Positions 45,339 to 53,561 of a stretch of 64,000 nt of DNA are shown here, in pieces. Position 1 is the first letter of the stretch; each line of letters begins with the position of its first letter. A program made the position numbers and the translations under genes. The notes beneath the pieces were generated by a model. It made no database searches, was not told the DNA's origin, and saw nothing but the letters and a program-made list of their open reading frames with translations. Location: the NCBI GenBank assembly GCA_025463305.1, contig JAOBWK010000065.1:1-64000 (forward strand), given 5' to 3'. The stretch comes from Ilumatobacteraceae bacterium. GTDB taxonomy: Bacteria; Actinomycetota; Acidimicrobiia; Acidimicrobiales; Ilumatobacteraceae.

Positions 45339-46729
45339 CAGTGCTCGTTCCCGCGTCGGTCGGTGGGCATCCGCACGACGAAGCGCGCCCCGCCACCGGG
45401 ACGGTCCTCCACCCACACCTCGCCGCCGAGCGCGTTCGCGTGCTCGGTGACGAGCGCCAGCCCGAGCCCGGTGCCGATCCGGTGGCGGGCGGCGGTGCCG
45501 CGTGCGAACCGCTCGAAGATCCGTTGCCGCTCACCGCGCGCGACGCCGGGACCGGCGTCCTCCACGCCGAGCAGCACGTTGCGGCCCTTGCCCGGCTCGA
45601 TCGTGATCCGCGTCGCGCCGCCGCCGTGCTGGCGGGCGTTGTCGAGCAGGTTGGCGAGGATGCGTTCGAGGCGCATCTTGTCGATCCACACGGTGGTCAG
45701 CGTCGCAGGGTCGACGGTGATCGGCACGTCGCCGAAGCCCGAGCGCTGGGCGATGCGCGCGACGACGTCGTCGAGGCGCAGCTCCTCGCGGTGGATGTCG
45801 GTGACGCCGGCGTCGATGCGCGACAGCTCGAGCAGGTCGAGCACCATCTGGTCGAACCGGCGGACCTGGTTGACGACCACGTCCAGCGCCTGCTGGGTGC
45901 GTTCGGGCAGGTCCGTGCGGCGTGCGTCGAGCACCTCGACGGCCGCACTGAGCGCCGTGATCGGCGAGCGCAGCTCGTGGCTGACGTCGGAGGCGAACTG
46001 GGCCTCGCGCTCGATCCTGGCCTGCATCGTGTCGGCCATGTCGTTGAACGACTGGGCGAGCTGGTTGAGCTCGGGGTCGCTCTCCGGATCGAGGCGGATG
46101 TGCAGGCCGCCCGATGCGAGCCCGCCCGCAGCTGCGGCGACGCGGCTGACCGGTTTGAGCAGCCGGCGGCTCGCCCACCAGCCGAGCGCGGCGGCCAGCA
46201 CCGTGATGATGATCGACCCGAGCGCCAGCGCGGTGCCGACGCCGCGGATGACGCGGTCGGTGTCGCTGAGCCGGAACGCCTCGAAGTACTGCGCGTCGAT
46301 GGCCCGGATGTCGACCCCGACGGCGAGGTACGGGGCGCCGTCGTACTCGAACCGCTGCTGCCCGCTCTGGTGGTTGGTGACCTGCTTGATCAGCTCCGGT
46401 GGCAGCAGCGTCTTCTGGCGGTTGGTGCGCTGAGGGAAGTCCTGGCCGTTGACGTACAGGATCGCGAAGCCGCCCTCCTCGGTGCGCACGCTGTTGGCGA
46501 TCTTGCCGTAGTCCTCGGTGCCGGTGTCGATCTGGCTGAGCGCGGAGGTCGCGTTGGCGAACGTCTGCGCCCTCGCCACGCGCGAGCGCTGATCGAGCAG
46601 GTAGCTGCGCGCCGTCGTGTACGTGAACGCCGTCAGCGCCGCCGACGTCGTGAACGCGGTGAGACCGAGGAACAGCGTGAAGCGGACTCGCAGTCGCATC
46701 GCGCGACGGGGCTTCGTGTCGCGTCGCAC
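45338..46729 (-). CDS. Sensor histidine kinase (MtrB-like)
   Basis: A 463-residue kinase with TM1 (about 17-38), an extracytoplasmic sensor (39-160), TM2 (about 163-184), HAMP (185-240), HisKA with His251 in FASDVSHELRSPITAL, and HATPase_c with N-box LLDNARQHGG, G1 EDAGPGV and G2 GTGLGLALV. It would phosphorylate an OmpR-type regulator. The best partner is the response regulator at 47386, divergent beyond the STAS gene. The lipoprotein gene follows immediately. The GTG at 46729 has AACACT 6 nt upstream. Confidence 0.92.
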   Translation of the reverse strand: MRRDTKPRRAMRLRVRFTLFLGLTAFTTSAALTAFTYTTARSYLLDQRSRVARAQTFANATSALSQIDTGTEDYGKIANSVRTEEGGFAILYVNGQDFPQRTNRQKTLLPPELIKQVTNHQSGQQRFEYDGAPYLAVGVDIRAIDAQYFEAFRLSDTDRVIRGVGTALALGSIIITVLAAALGWWASRRLLKPVSRVAAAAGGLASGGLHIRLDPESDPELNQLAQSFNDMADTMQARIEREAQFASDVSHELRSPITALSAAVEVLDARRTDLPERTQQALDVVVNQVRRFDQMVLDLLELSRIDAGVTDIHREELRLDDVVARIAQRSGFGDVPITVDPATLTTVWIDKMRLERILANLLDNARQHGGGATRITIEPGKGRNVLLGVEDAGPGVARGERQRIFERFARGTAARHRIGTGLGLALVTEHANALGGEVWVEDRPGGGARFVVRMPTDRRGNEH

Positions 46730-46775
46730 CGGGACAGTGTTGCCGATGTCGCCTTCCGACGCGTGGCTCGGCGCG

Positions 46776-47132
46776 CTAGGCGGCAGCGGCGACCACCTGT
46801 CCGGCCTGCGTGAGGTTGTGCAGCACCGGAGCGAGTGAATCGAGATCGGCGAGCACGAGGTTGGCGCGCACGTCGAGGGACTCGCTGACGAGGATCAGCC
46901 GGACGCCTTCGCGGGTGGCCGCCATCGCCAGGCTGCGCAGGCAGCCGAGGCTCTGCGCGGAGAGCGTGGTCATCGCGTCGAGCTCGATGATGAGGCTGTA
47001 GCCACGCGGCACGTCGTCGAGCATGTGCTGGAGCGTGTCGATCTGTTCACAGGTGTTGATGACCCCGGAGATCGTGGCGACGACCATCCCGAGCTGCTGA
47101 TCGGTGCGAATGCAGAACACGGGTTCGGACAT
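46776..47132 (-). CDS. STAS domain protein (anti-anti-sigma-like)
   Basis: A 118-residue single STAS domain. VVATISGVINTCEQID and YSLIIELDAMTTLSAQSLGCL follow the anti-sigma-factor antagonist pattern. The usual phosphorylated Ser should be near TTLSAQS, but the D-S-S/T-G motif is not perfect, so regulation by phosphorylation is uncertain. No anti-sigma kinase is adjacent. It sits between the kinase and response-regulator genes and may share the kinase operon (46 bp gap). A GAGG ribosome-binding site precedes the ATG. Confidence 0.78.
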   Translation of the reverse strand: MSEPVFCIRTDQQLGMVVATISGVINTCEQIDTLQHMLDDVPRGYSLIIELDAMTTLSAQSLGCLRSLAMAATREGVRLILVSESLDVRANLVLADLDSLAPVLHNLTQAGQVVAAAA

Positions 47133-47316
47133 TTCGGGGACCTCGACATCTGATCGATGCGGAGCGGCTTCCGCGGCATTGAAGGTGATCGCAATGGAGT
47201 GGTCGCACCGGAACCGGCTCGACGAGAACAGAGGGGGTTCCTCGCTGCCGGTGAGGCACCAGGGGGAGGAAGGTACCCCACCGAAGCAGCGTGAACACCG
47301 GTAATGATGAGGCTGC

Positions 47317-47361
47317 TCTGTAACGGGTGGTCGCCCGACGTGTGCGATTTCTGTAACAGAA
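47317..47361. promoter_or_regulatory. Paired TCTGTAAC repeats upstream of the response regulator
   Basis: TCTGTAAC occurs at 47317-47324 and again at 47350-47357, 33 bp apart (three helical turns). The second copy is part of the palindrome TTCTG-TAA-CAGAA (47349-47361). MtrA-type regulators bind GTAAC/GTCAC-like direct repeats, so autoregulation is plausible. The 253-bp divergent gap between STAS and response-regulator genes otherwise shows only a GTG ribosome-binding region. Confidence 0.45.
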
Positions 47362-47385
47362 TGTCCGCGAGAGAAATGGGGCCCC

Positions 47386-48075
<690 letters not shown>

Positions 48076-48450
48076 TCACTCGATCCGGAGCTGGCGCGGC
48101 ACGCGGATGGACCGCACCAGCATCACGACGAGCAGCAGGACCACGAAGGCGAACACGCCGTAGATCAGCCAGAGGATCCCGAGGATCTCGATCCCGTTGA
48201 GGTGACGGACCAGCCCGGTGACCTTGTCGACGCAGCTCGAGTCGACGTTGAAGCCGTTGCTGGTGCCGTCGGCATCGTGGACGATCGTCTTCGTGTTGCC
48301 GGCGAGGAAGACGCCGTTGCGGCAGACGAACGGTCCGGCCGGCGTCTGCAGCGTGGTGAAGGCCGCCCCGAGGCAGGCGATGATGAAGCCGGCGATGACC
48401 GCCATCAACAGCACGTTCCACCAACGCAACCGCATCAACGATCGGCCCAT
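48076..48450 (-). CDS. Small membrane protein, unknown function
   Basis: A 124-residue protein with two TM helices (about 9-30 and 90-113) separated by an extracytoplasmic loop holding two cysteines (FVCRNGV and SSCVDKV), which may form a disulfide. I recognise no family. The ATG at 48450 overlaps the dinG stop (TGATG), so it is coupled to dinG. An ATG five codons later is possible. Confidence 0.72.
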   Translation of the reverse strand: MGRSLMRLRWWNVLLMAVIAGFIIACLGAAFTTLQTPAGPFVCRNGVFLAGNTKTIVHDADGTSNGFNVDSSCVDKVTGLVRHLNGIEILGILWLIYGVFAFVVLLLVVMLVRSIRVPRQLRIE

Positions 48451-50348
48451 CACTCCACCGTGCCGGTCGTTCCCGTGATCTCGCGCAGAAAGCCCTCCAC
48501 CTCGGCTCGGTCGCGGGTGCGCCGCATGGGCGGGAGTGCCTTGACGATGTCCCAACGGTAGTTCGCCTTGCCGAGCCGTGGATCGAACACCGCCACCACG
48601 CCACGATCGGTCGCCGTTCGGATCAGCCGACCGGTGGCCTGGGCCAGCAGGGTCGAGGCGCGCGGGATGTCGATCTGGCCGAACGCCTTCGCGCCGAGCA
48701 GCTCACGGCGCGCGGACAGCAGCGGGTCGTCGGGACGCGGGAAGGGGAGCCGGTCGATGGTGACGAGGGAGAGGGTGCGGCCCGGGATGTCGACGCCCTG
48801 GAAGAAGCCGGAGGTCGCGAACAGGCACGTGCTCTCGTCCTCGCTGAACGCCTTGACCAGCGCGTTCTTCGGCATGTCGCGCTGGGTCAGGACGCGGTGC
48901 GGCACTCGGCCCCGGACGGCAGTCGCCGCAGCGTCCATCGCCTTGTAGCTCGTGAACAGGGCGAGCGTGCGCCCGCCAGCGGCGTTGATCAGCCCGACGA
49001 GCTCCTCGGCGACGGCGTCGGCATACTGTGGCGAACGCGGGTCGGGCATGTGCAGCGCGCAGTAGAGCACCGAGTTCGCGGCGTAGTCGAACGGGCTGCC
49101 GACGTCGATCACGTCGACCGTGTCGGCCGGGATGCCGACCCGCTCGGTGAGCGACGCCGGGATGGTGGCGCTGGTCAGGATCGCCGTTCGTTTGTCCCAG
49201 ATGCCGGCACGCAGGGTGGGGCCGACGTCGAGCGGAGCGATCTCCAGGCGGGGCATCTCCGGTCCACCGGACACGAACGCGACGTAGCCCTCGTTCTTGC
49301 CGACGGCGCGGTCGATGTCGTCGATCAGCCGGGTCGACTGGGTCTGGGCACGGAGGCGGCGCTGCTTGGCCTCCTCGACCGTGGTGTCGATGGCACGCAG
49401 CGCGTTCTGCGCGCTGTCGATCGCCTGGCGGCCGGTCATCAGCGCCTCGCTGATGGCGTCGGGCAGCGGGAACGGCAGGCGCTGGCCGACGAGCCGCGCG
49501 ATGGATTCGCGCAGGGCGACGCCGCTCTCGATCACCGACGCGATGAGGCCCGGATCGTCGAGGATCCGCCGCAGCGTGACGCTGAGGTTGGTGAACCGGC
49601 CACTGCCGATCGTGATGCCGACGGTGTCGCTCATGATGTCCTCGAGCGAGTGCGCCTCGTCGACGATCACCACATCGTGCTCGGGCAGCAGCACCCCGCC
49701 GCTGGCCACGTTGAGCCCGTAGAGGTAGGTGTTGACCACCACCACGTCGGCGACTGCCGCGCGCTTGCGGGCACCCTCGGCGAAGCACGCCTCGCCCATC
49801 GGGCACCGGGTTGCGCCCGGACACTCGTCACTGCTCACCGACACCGACTGCCACGCCCGGTCGCTCGGCATCCACTCCAGCTCGGCCTGGTCGCCGGTGC
49901 GGGTGGTGCCCGACCACTCGGCCAGCCGCTTGACCTCGAGCTTGATGGTGGGCGCGAGGTCCTCCAGCTCCAGCTGGCCACCGGCCGCCTGCTGCACCTC
50001 GCGCACCCGCTGCAGGCAGATGTAGTTGCTGCGGCCCTTGAGGATCGCGTAGTCGAACGGCACGTCGAGGTGCTGGGCCAGGAACGGCAGGTCCTTGTTG
50101 GCGAGCTGGTCCTGCAGGGCCTTGGTGGCCGTCGCGACCATCACCTGCTTGCCGGCGAGCACGGCCGGGACCAGGTAGCCCATGGTCTTGCCCGTGCCCG
50201 TGCCGGCGGCCACGACGAGGTGGCGGTTGGTGGCGATCGCGTGAGCGACGGCCTGCGCCATCTGCAGCTGGCCCGGCCGCTCCTCGGCGGCGGGAAGTGC
50301 GCTCGTCACGGAACCGAGCGCGGCGCGGACCTCGTCGGCGTTCGGCAT
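48450..50348 (-). CDS. dinG: DinG-type ATP-dependent helicase
   Basis: A 632-residue XPD/DinG-family superfamily 2 helicase. Walker A AAGTGTGKT is near residue 52; four Fe-S cysteines lie in NYICLQR and CPGATRCPMGEACF; the DEAH box is VIVDEAHSLED; motif VI is QATGRLIRT. It unwinds DNA with 5'-3' polarity and acts on R-loops or damaged DNA. TACCGT lies 8 nt before the ATG. It follows uppS by 23 bp on the same strand. No exonuclease domain is fused, unlike Firmicute DinG. Confidence 0.93.
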   Translation of the reverse strand: MPNADEVRAALGSVTSALPAAEERPGQLQMAQAVAHAIATNRHLVVAAGTGTGKTMGYLVPAVLAGKQVMVATATKALQDQLANKDLPFLAQHLDVPFDYAILKGRSNYICLQRVREVQQAAGGQLELEDLAPTIKLEVKRLAEWSGTTRTGDQAELEWMPSDRAWQSVSVSSDECPGATRCPMGEACFAEGARKRAAVADVVVVNTYLYGLNVASGGVLLPEHDVVIVDEAHSLEDIMSDTVGITIGSGRFTNLSVTLRRILDDPGLIASVIESGVALRESIARLVGQRLPFPLPDAISEALMTGRQAIDSAQNALRAIDTTVEEAKQRRLRAQTQSTRLIDDIDRAVGKNEGYVAFVSGGPEMPRLEIAPLDVGPTLRAGIWDKRTAILTSATIPASLTERVGIPADTVDVIDVGSPFDYAANSVLYCALHMPDPRSPQYADAVAEELVGLINAAGGRTLALFTSYKAMDAAATAVRGRVPHRVLTQRDMPKNALVKAFSEDESTCLFATSGFFQGVDIPGRTLSLVTIDRLPFPRPDDPLLSARRELLGAKAFGQIDIPRASTLLAQATGRLIRTATDRGVVAVFDPRLGKANYRWDIVKALPPMRRTRDRAEVEGFLREITGTTGTVE

Positions 50349-50371
50349 GGGATCCGACGGTAGCGCCCGGA

Positions 50372-51070
50372 TCAGCGCGGCGGCAGGAGCGCCAACGCGG
50401 CGTCGAGCTCGGCGGCGTCGAAGTCGGGCCAGGCGCGCTCGGTGAAGTACACGGTGGTGCCGGAGATCTGCCACAGCAAGAAGTTGGAGATCCGCATCTC
50501 GCCGGACGTGCGCACCAGCACGTCGACGTCGGGGAGGTGCGGCAGGTACAGCCGCTCCTGCAGGTTCGCGGCCGTGGCGGGCACCCGGTCGGCGACGATG
50601 CGCTGGGCGGCCGTGGCCAGCTCGGTGCGGCTCCCGTAGTCGAAGGCGATCGTCAGCGTCATCCCGGTGTTCGAGGCCGTGTCGGCGATGGCCTTGGAGA
50701 TCGCCCGCTGCACGAACCGTGGCGTTCGCGCGCTCGGCGAGTCGAACGGCCGCCCGATCCACTGGATCCGCACGTTGAGGTCGTTGAGCTCCGCGACCCG
50801 CCCGAACAGCTTCTCGTGCAGTCCGAGGATGTGCCGCACCTCGCGCCGGGGACGGATCCAGTTCTCGGTGCTGAAGCCGAACGCTGTCAGCCAGCCGACG
50901 TCACGCTTGACCGCGGCGCGCACGACCGCGGCGAGGTTCTCCTCGCCCGCCGTGTGCCCGTCGGTGCGGGGCAGGCCCCTGGCCTTGGCCCACCGCCCGT
51001 TGCCGTCCATGATGCAGGCCACGTGCGGGCCGGTCGTGGATCGGGTTGCGGATGCAGGGGCGGCAGTCAC
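50372..51070 (-). CDS. uppS: Polyprenyl diphosphate synthase (UppS), lacking the C-terminal RxG tail
   Basis: A 232-residue cis-prenyltransferase with an intact catalytic core: Asp22 in IMDGNGRWAKARG, FSTENW (66-71), and RTSGE (187-191). It condenses IPP onto an allylic diphosphate to make the undecaprenyl or decaprenyl carrier for cell-wall synthesis. The end is unusual: after WPDFDAAELDAALALLPPR it stops, where homodimeric bacterial enzymes continue with an RRxRRFGG-like tail whose RxG motif completes the neighbour's active site. Other frames past the stop do not restore it. In the usual LWQLAYSE stretch it reads QISGTT. The GTG at 51070 is 34 bp from the divergent paralogue. Confidence 0.9.
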   Translation of the reverse strand: MTAAPASATRSTTGPHVACIMDGNGRWAKARGLPRTDGHTAGEENLAAVVRAAVKRDVGWLTAFGFSTENWIRPRREVRHILGLHEKLFGRVAELNDLNVRIQWIGRPFDSPSARTPRFVQRAISKAIADTASNTGMTLTIAFDYGSRTELATAAQRIVADRVPATAANLQERLYLPHLPDVDVLVRTSGEMRISNFLLWQISGTTVYFTERAWPDFDAAELDAALALLPPR

Positions 51071-51077
51071 GGCACAT

Positions 51078-51092
51078 CCACGATAGTCGTGG
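51078..51092. promoter_or_regulatory. 15-bp inverted repeat in the uppS / cis-PT-like divergent promoter
   Basis: CCACGA-TAG-TCGTGG is a perfect 6-3-6 palindrome filling the middle of the 34-bp gap between the two starts. It contains TATCGT, the likely uppS -10, and lies just before GAGAAT (51093-51098), 6 nt ahead of the other gene's GTG. A protein bound here would affect both promoters. Confidence 0.5.
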
Positions 51093-51104
51093 GAGAATTG
51101 GGGT

Positions 51105-51677
51105 GTGGCGACCCGCACCGGCAAGCAACGCAGCACCCAGGCTGCCGACGACGGCTCCACCGGCCTGCGCCACGTACTGGTGGTCGGCGGCACCACTGGG
51201 GAGTGGGACGACCTCGGCGCCGAGCTCTGGGCGGCGCGCCGGAGCGACCTCGCCAAGATCGCTGCCCATGCCGGGGCGATGTGGCTGACGATCCGTCCGT
51301 ACTCGGCCACCGAGGGCCACGAGACGGAGATGCAGCGGCTCATCGACGTGCGCGAGGGCTGCACCGTGGTGGTCGATCCATCCGCCGACGGGCGCACCCG
51401 GCTGCTCGCTGCGATCGAGCAGCTCCGCGACCTCCCGCCCGACGCGGTCGACGAGGCGGCCATCGCCGGTGTGTTGATGGCGCCGGCGCCCGTCGAGCCG
51501 GACCTCACCGTCGTGTTGGGATCGTCGCAGCACCTGCCACCCTCGTTGGTGTGGGAGCTGGCCTACTCCGAGATCGTGTTCATCGACACCGCCTGGACGG
51601 ATCTCGCCGCGGCGCACATCGAGCACGCGACCCTTGCGTTCTCGCGCCGCCATCGCCGCTTCGGCGGCGTGCAGTGA
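51105..51677 (+). CDS. Non-catalytic cis-prenyltransferase-like subunit (candidate NgBR-like partner of UppS)
   Basis: A 190-residue protein that I align to UppS across its length. HVLVVGGTTGEW (23-34) matches HVACIMDGNGRW, with the catalytic Asp replaced by Gly. WLTIRPYSATE matches WLTAFGFSTEN. EPDLTVVLGSSQHLPPSLVW (131-150) matches the RTSGE region, with RTSGE lost. ELAYSEIVF and WTDL match the late core. The end is RRHRRFGGVQ, with the RxG motif at R185-G187. The middle helical part is shortened. It keeps the dimer interface and tail that the adjacent UppS lacks, and lacks the catalysis UppS has. By analogy to DHDDS/NgBR it should be the activating subunit of a heteromeric enzyme (inference). 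recO follows 10 bp downstream. Confidence 0.75.
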   Translation: MATRTGKQRSTQAADDGSTGLRHVLVVGGTTGEWDDLGAELWAARRSDLAKIAAHAGAMWLTIRPYSATEGHETEMQRLIDVREGCTVVVDPSADGRTRLLAAIEQLRDLPPDAVDEAAIAGVLMAPAPVEPDLTVVLGSSQHLPPSLVWELAYSEIVFIDTAWTDLAAAHIEHATLAFSRRHRRFGGVQ

Positions 51678-51687
51678 CGGGCCGGCG

Positions 51688-52407
51688 ATGAGCGGCCTCT
51701 ACCGCGAGACGGGTGTGGTGCTGCGGACCTACAAGCTCGCCGAGTCCGATCGCATCATCGTCCTGCTCACCGAAGGCCACGGCAAGATCCGCGCCGTCGC
51801 CAAGGGCGTGCGCAAGACGCACTCGAAGTTCGGGGCACGACTCGAACCGATGAGCCACGTGCGCCTCCTGCTGCACGAGGGCCGTGAGCTCGACATCGTC
51901 AACCAGGTCGATTCGGTCGACTCGCTCGCACCGCTGCGCGCCGACCTCGACCACATGACCAAGGGCATGGCCGTGCTCGAGGCCGTCGACCAGATGTCGC
52001 TCGACCGGGAACCCAACCCGCAGCTGTACCGGATGCTCGTCGGCGTGCTGAGAACGATCTCCACCAACCCGTCGCCGCTCGTGGTGCCGGCCTTCTTCTG
52101 GAAGCTGCTCACCCTCGAAGGCGTCCGTCCCGAGCTCGACGCCTGCGTGCGCTGTGGCGAGACCGACACGCTCGTCGCGTTCGACATGGACCATGGCGGC
52201 GTGCTGTGCCGCACGTGCCGGACGGGCGCGCCGATCTCGATGGCCGCGCTGACGCTGATGCGGATGATCCTCGGCGGCCAGCTGAACGCCGCGCTCGCCG
52301 AACCGGCCTCCGCAGCCACGCACGAAGTCAACAACCACGCCACCCGGGCCGTCGAGCACCACATCGAACGCCGGCTCCGCTCCGTCGCGGTGTTCGAACG
52401 CCACTAG
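51688..52407 (+). CDS. recO: DNA repair protein RecO
   Basis: A 239-residue RecO. The N-terminal OB fold (about 1-80) opens with YRETGVVLRTYKLAESDRII, followed by GVRKTHSKFGARLEPM; the C-terminal helical domain carries the zinc-binding CVRCGETD and CRTC. RecO loads RecA onto SSB-coated DNA within the RecFOR pathway. It lies 10 bp after the cis-prenyltransferase-like gene on the same strand; a recO-uppS neighbourhood is common in actinobacteria, but here uppS itself is divergent. Confidence 0.93.
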   Translation: MSGLYRETGVVLRTYKLAESDRIIVLLTEGHGKIRAVAKGVRKTHSKFGARLEPMSHVRLLLHEGRELDIVNQVDSVDSLAPLRADLDHMTKGMAVLEAVDQMSLDREPNPQLYRMLVGVLRTISTNPSPLVVPAFFWKLLTLEGVRPELDACVRCGETDTLVAFDMDHGGVLCRTCRTGAPISMAALTLMRMILGGQLNAALAEPASAATHEVNNHATRAVEHHIERRLRSVAVFERH

Positions 52408-52431
52408 CCGCACCCGCGGGTCGACGCGGCG

Positions 52432-53535
52432 TCAGCCGGCGACGGTCGTGGTCGACGTCGCTGCGCTCGGGTCGAGGAGCGTGGTCGTGGTCTCGGGCAG
52501 CGTGGTCGGGGTCACGAACGGGACGGCCGGGTAGGAGGCGAAGATCGGCGCGTGATCGCAGTTCTGGATGTCGCCGTAGTTGTACTGGACGGCGGCGTCG
52601 TCGGGGATCGACTCGTCGCCGAGTGGCGTCAGGTTGACCTGGATGCCGTCGTGATCGATCTCTCGGGAGGTCACGTGCACGCCGCCGAGGCCGTCGGGCG
52701 TGGCGGTGCGCAGCACGTAGTAGCGGCGCCCCGATGCCTGGTCGCACAGCACGCCTGAGAACGGTCCGTTCTGATCGATGGTGAACGTGAACGGCTTGCC
52801 GTTCGCCGTCCACTGCGCCAGGCAGCGGCCGTTGCCGGACGCCGGGTCGGGCGACAGGAAGGTGGCCGTTGCCATCCCCGGGGCGCCCGGCGTGATGGCC
52901 AGCACGATCAGCGGTGGCGCCACCTCGGCGCCGAGCGAGGAGTCCACGTCCTCCCACGAGATCGAGACCGGACCGCTGCCCCCGGGTGCGAGCGCGACGT
53001 CGCTGGCGTTGGCGCCGCCGCGCTGCAGGAACACGTGCGGCACCCCGTCGGCCGCGGTGTACTCGGTGACGGTGTCCTGCACGCCGTCGCCGTCGATGTC
53101 GCCGATGATCCGCGTGCCGATGCTGACCCCGCCCGGGATCGTGGTGGCACCGGGGCAGACGGCGACCGGCGCGGCCGTCCCACCGACGGTCGAACCGGCC
53201 GGGGCCGACACCACGGGATCGGCCGGAGCCACCGTGATGTTCGCGATCGTGATCGGGATCGAGATGACCTCGTCGGGCGCCGTCGGGTCGGTGATGACCT
53301 GCTCCGACGACTGCGGCAGTGGGCCGGTCGGCTCGACGATGGGGATCGAGATCACCGGCGACGACGATGTCGTCGTCTGCGCTGCGCTGCCACAGGCGGC
53401 CAGCGATGAGGCCGCCACGGCGCAGATCGCGACGCGCATCGTGAGGCCGATCTGGCGCCGCGAACCGGAGAAACCCCTGCAACGGACGACCACCGGACCA
53501 TCTTGCACGTTTTCATCAACGCGTTCGTGACTCAT
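52432..53535 (-). CDS. Secreted lipoprotein with FG-GAP-like motif, unknown function
   Basis: A 367-residue exported protein from the ATG at 53535. The signal region contains SRRQIGLT (Tat-like twin Arg) before a hydrophobic stretch ending in the lipobox SLAAC; starting at the inner ATG (53439) would leave only a very short n-region. Residues ~115-130 hold GDIDGDGVQDTVTEY, a calcium-binding FG-GAP/VCBS-type motif. Four or more cysteines are spread through the rest, and the C-terminus is Thr-rich. No enzyme family is recognised. It converges with recO and is divergent from glyS by 26 bp. Confidence 0.7.
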   Translation of the reverse strand: MSHERVDENVQDGPVVVRCRGFSGSRRQIGLTMRVAICAVAASSLAACGSAAQTTTSSSPVISIPIVEPTGPLPQSSEQVITDPTAPDEVISIPITIANITVAPADPVVSAPAGSTVGGTAAPVAVCPGATTIPGGVSIGTRIIGDIDGDGVQDTVTEYTAADGVPHVFLQRGGANASDVALAPGGSGPVSISWEDVDSSLGAEVAPPLIVLAITPGAPGMATATFLSPDPASGNGRCLAQWTANGKPFTFTIDQNGPFSGVLCDQASGRRYYVLRTATPDGLGGVHVTSREIDHDGIQVNLTPLGDESIPDDAAVQYNYGDIQNCDHAPIFASYPAVPFVTPTTLPETTTTLLDPSAATSTTTVAG

Positions 53536-53548
53536 CGTGTGGTCCCCT

Positions 53549-53554
53549 TAGCCT
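53549..53554 (+). promoter_or_regulatory. glyS -10 hexamer (leaderless)
   Basis: TAGCCT lies 7 nt before the glyS ATG at 53562, with no ribosome-binding site between. It sits within the 26-bp gap to the divergent lipoprotein gene. Confidence 0.5.
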
Positions 53555-53561
53555 TGCTGCC

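Noticed and set aside
50348..50372. Frameshift near the uppS 3' end hiding an RxG tail
   Set aside because: All three frames past LLPPR were read to the dinG start; none gives an RRxRRxGG-like end.
52412..52421. ACCCGCGGGT palindrome after recO as a terminator
   Set aside because: With no loop the usable stem is 3-4 bp, too weak to claim.
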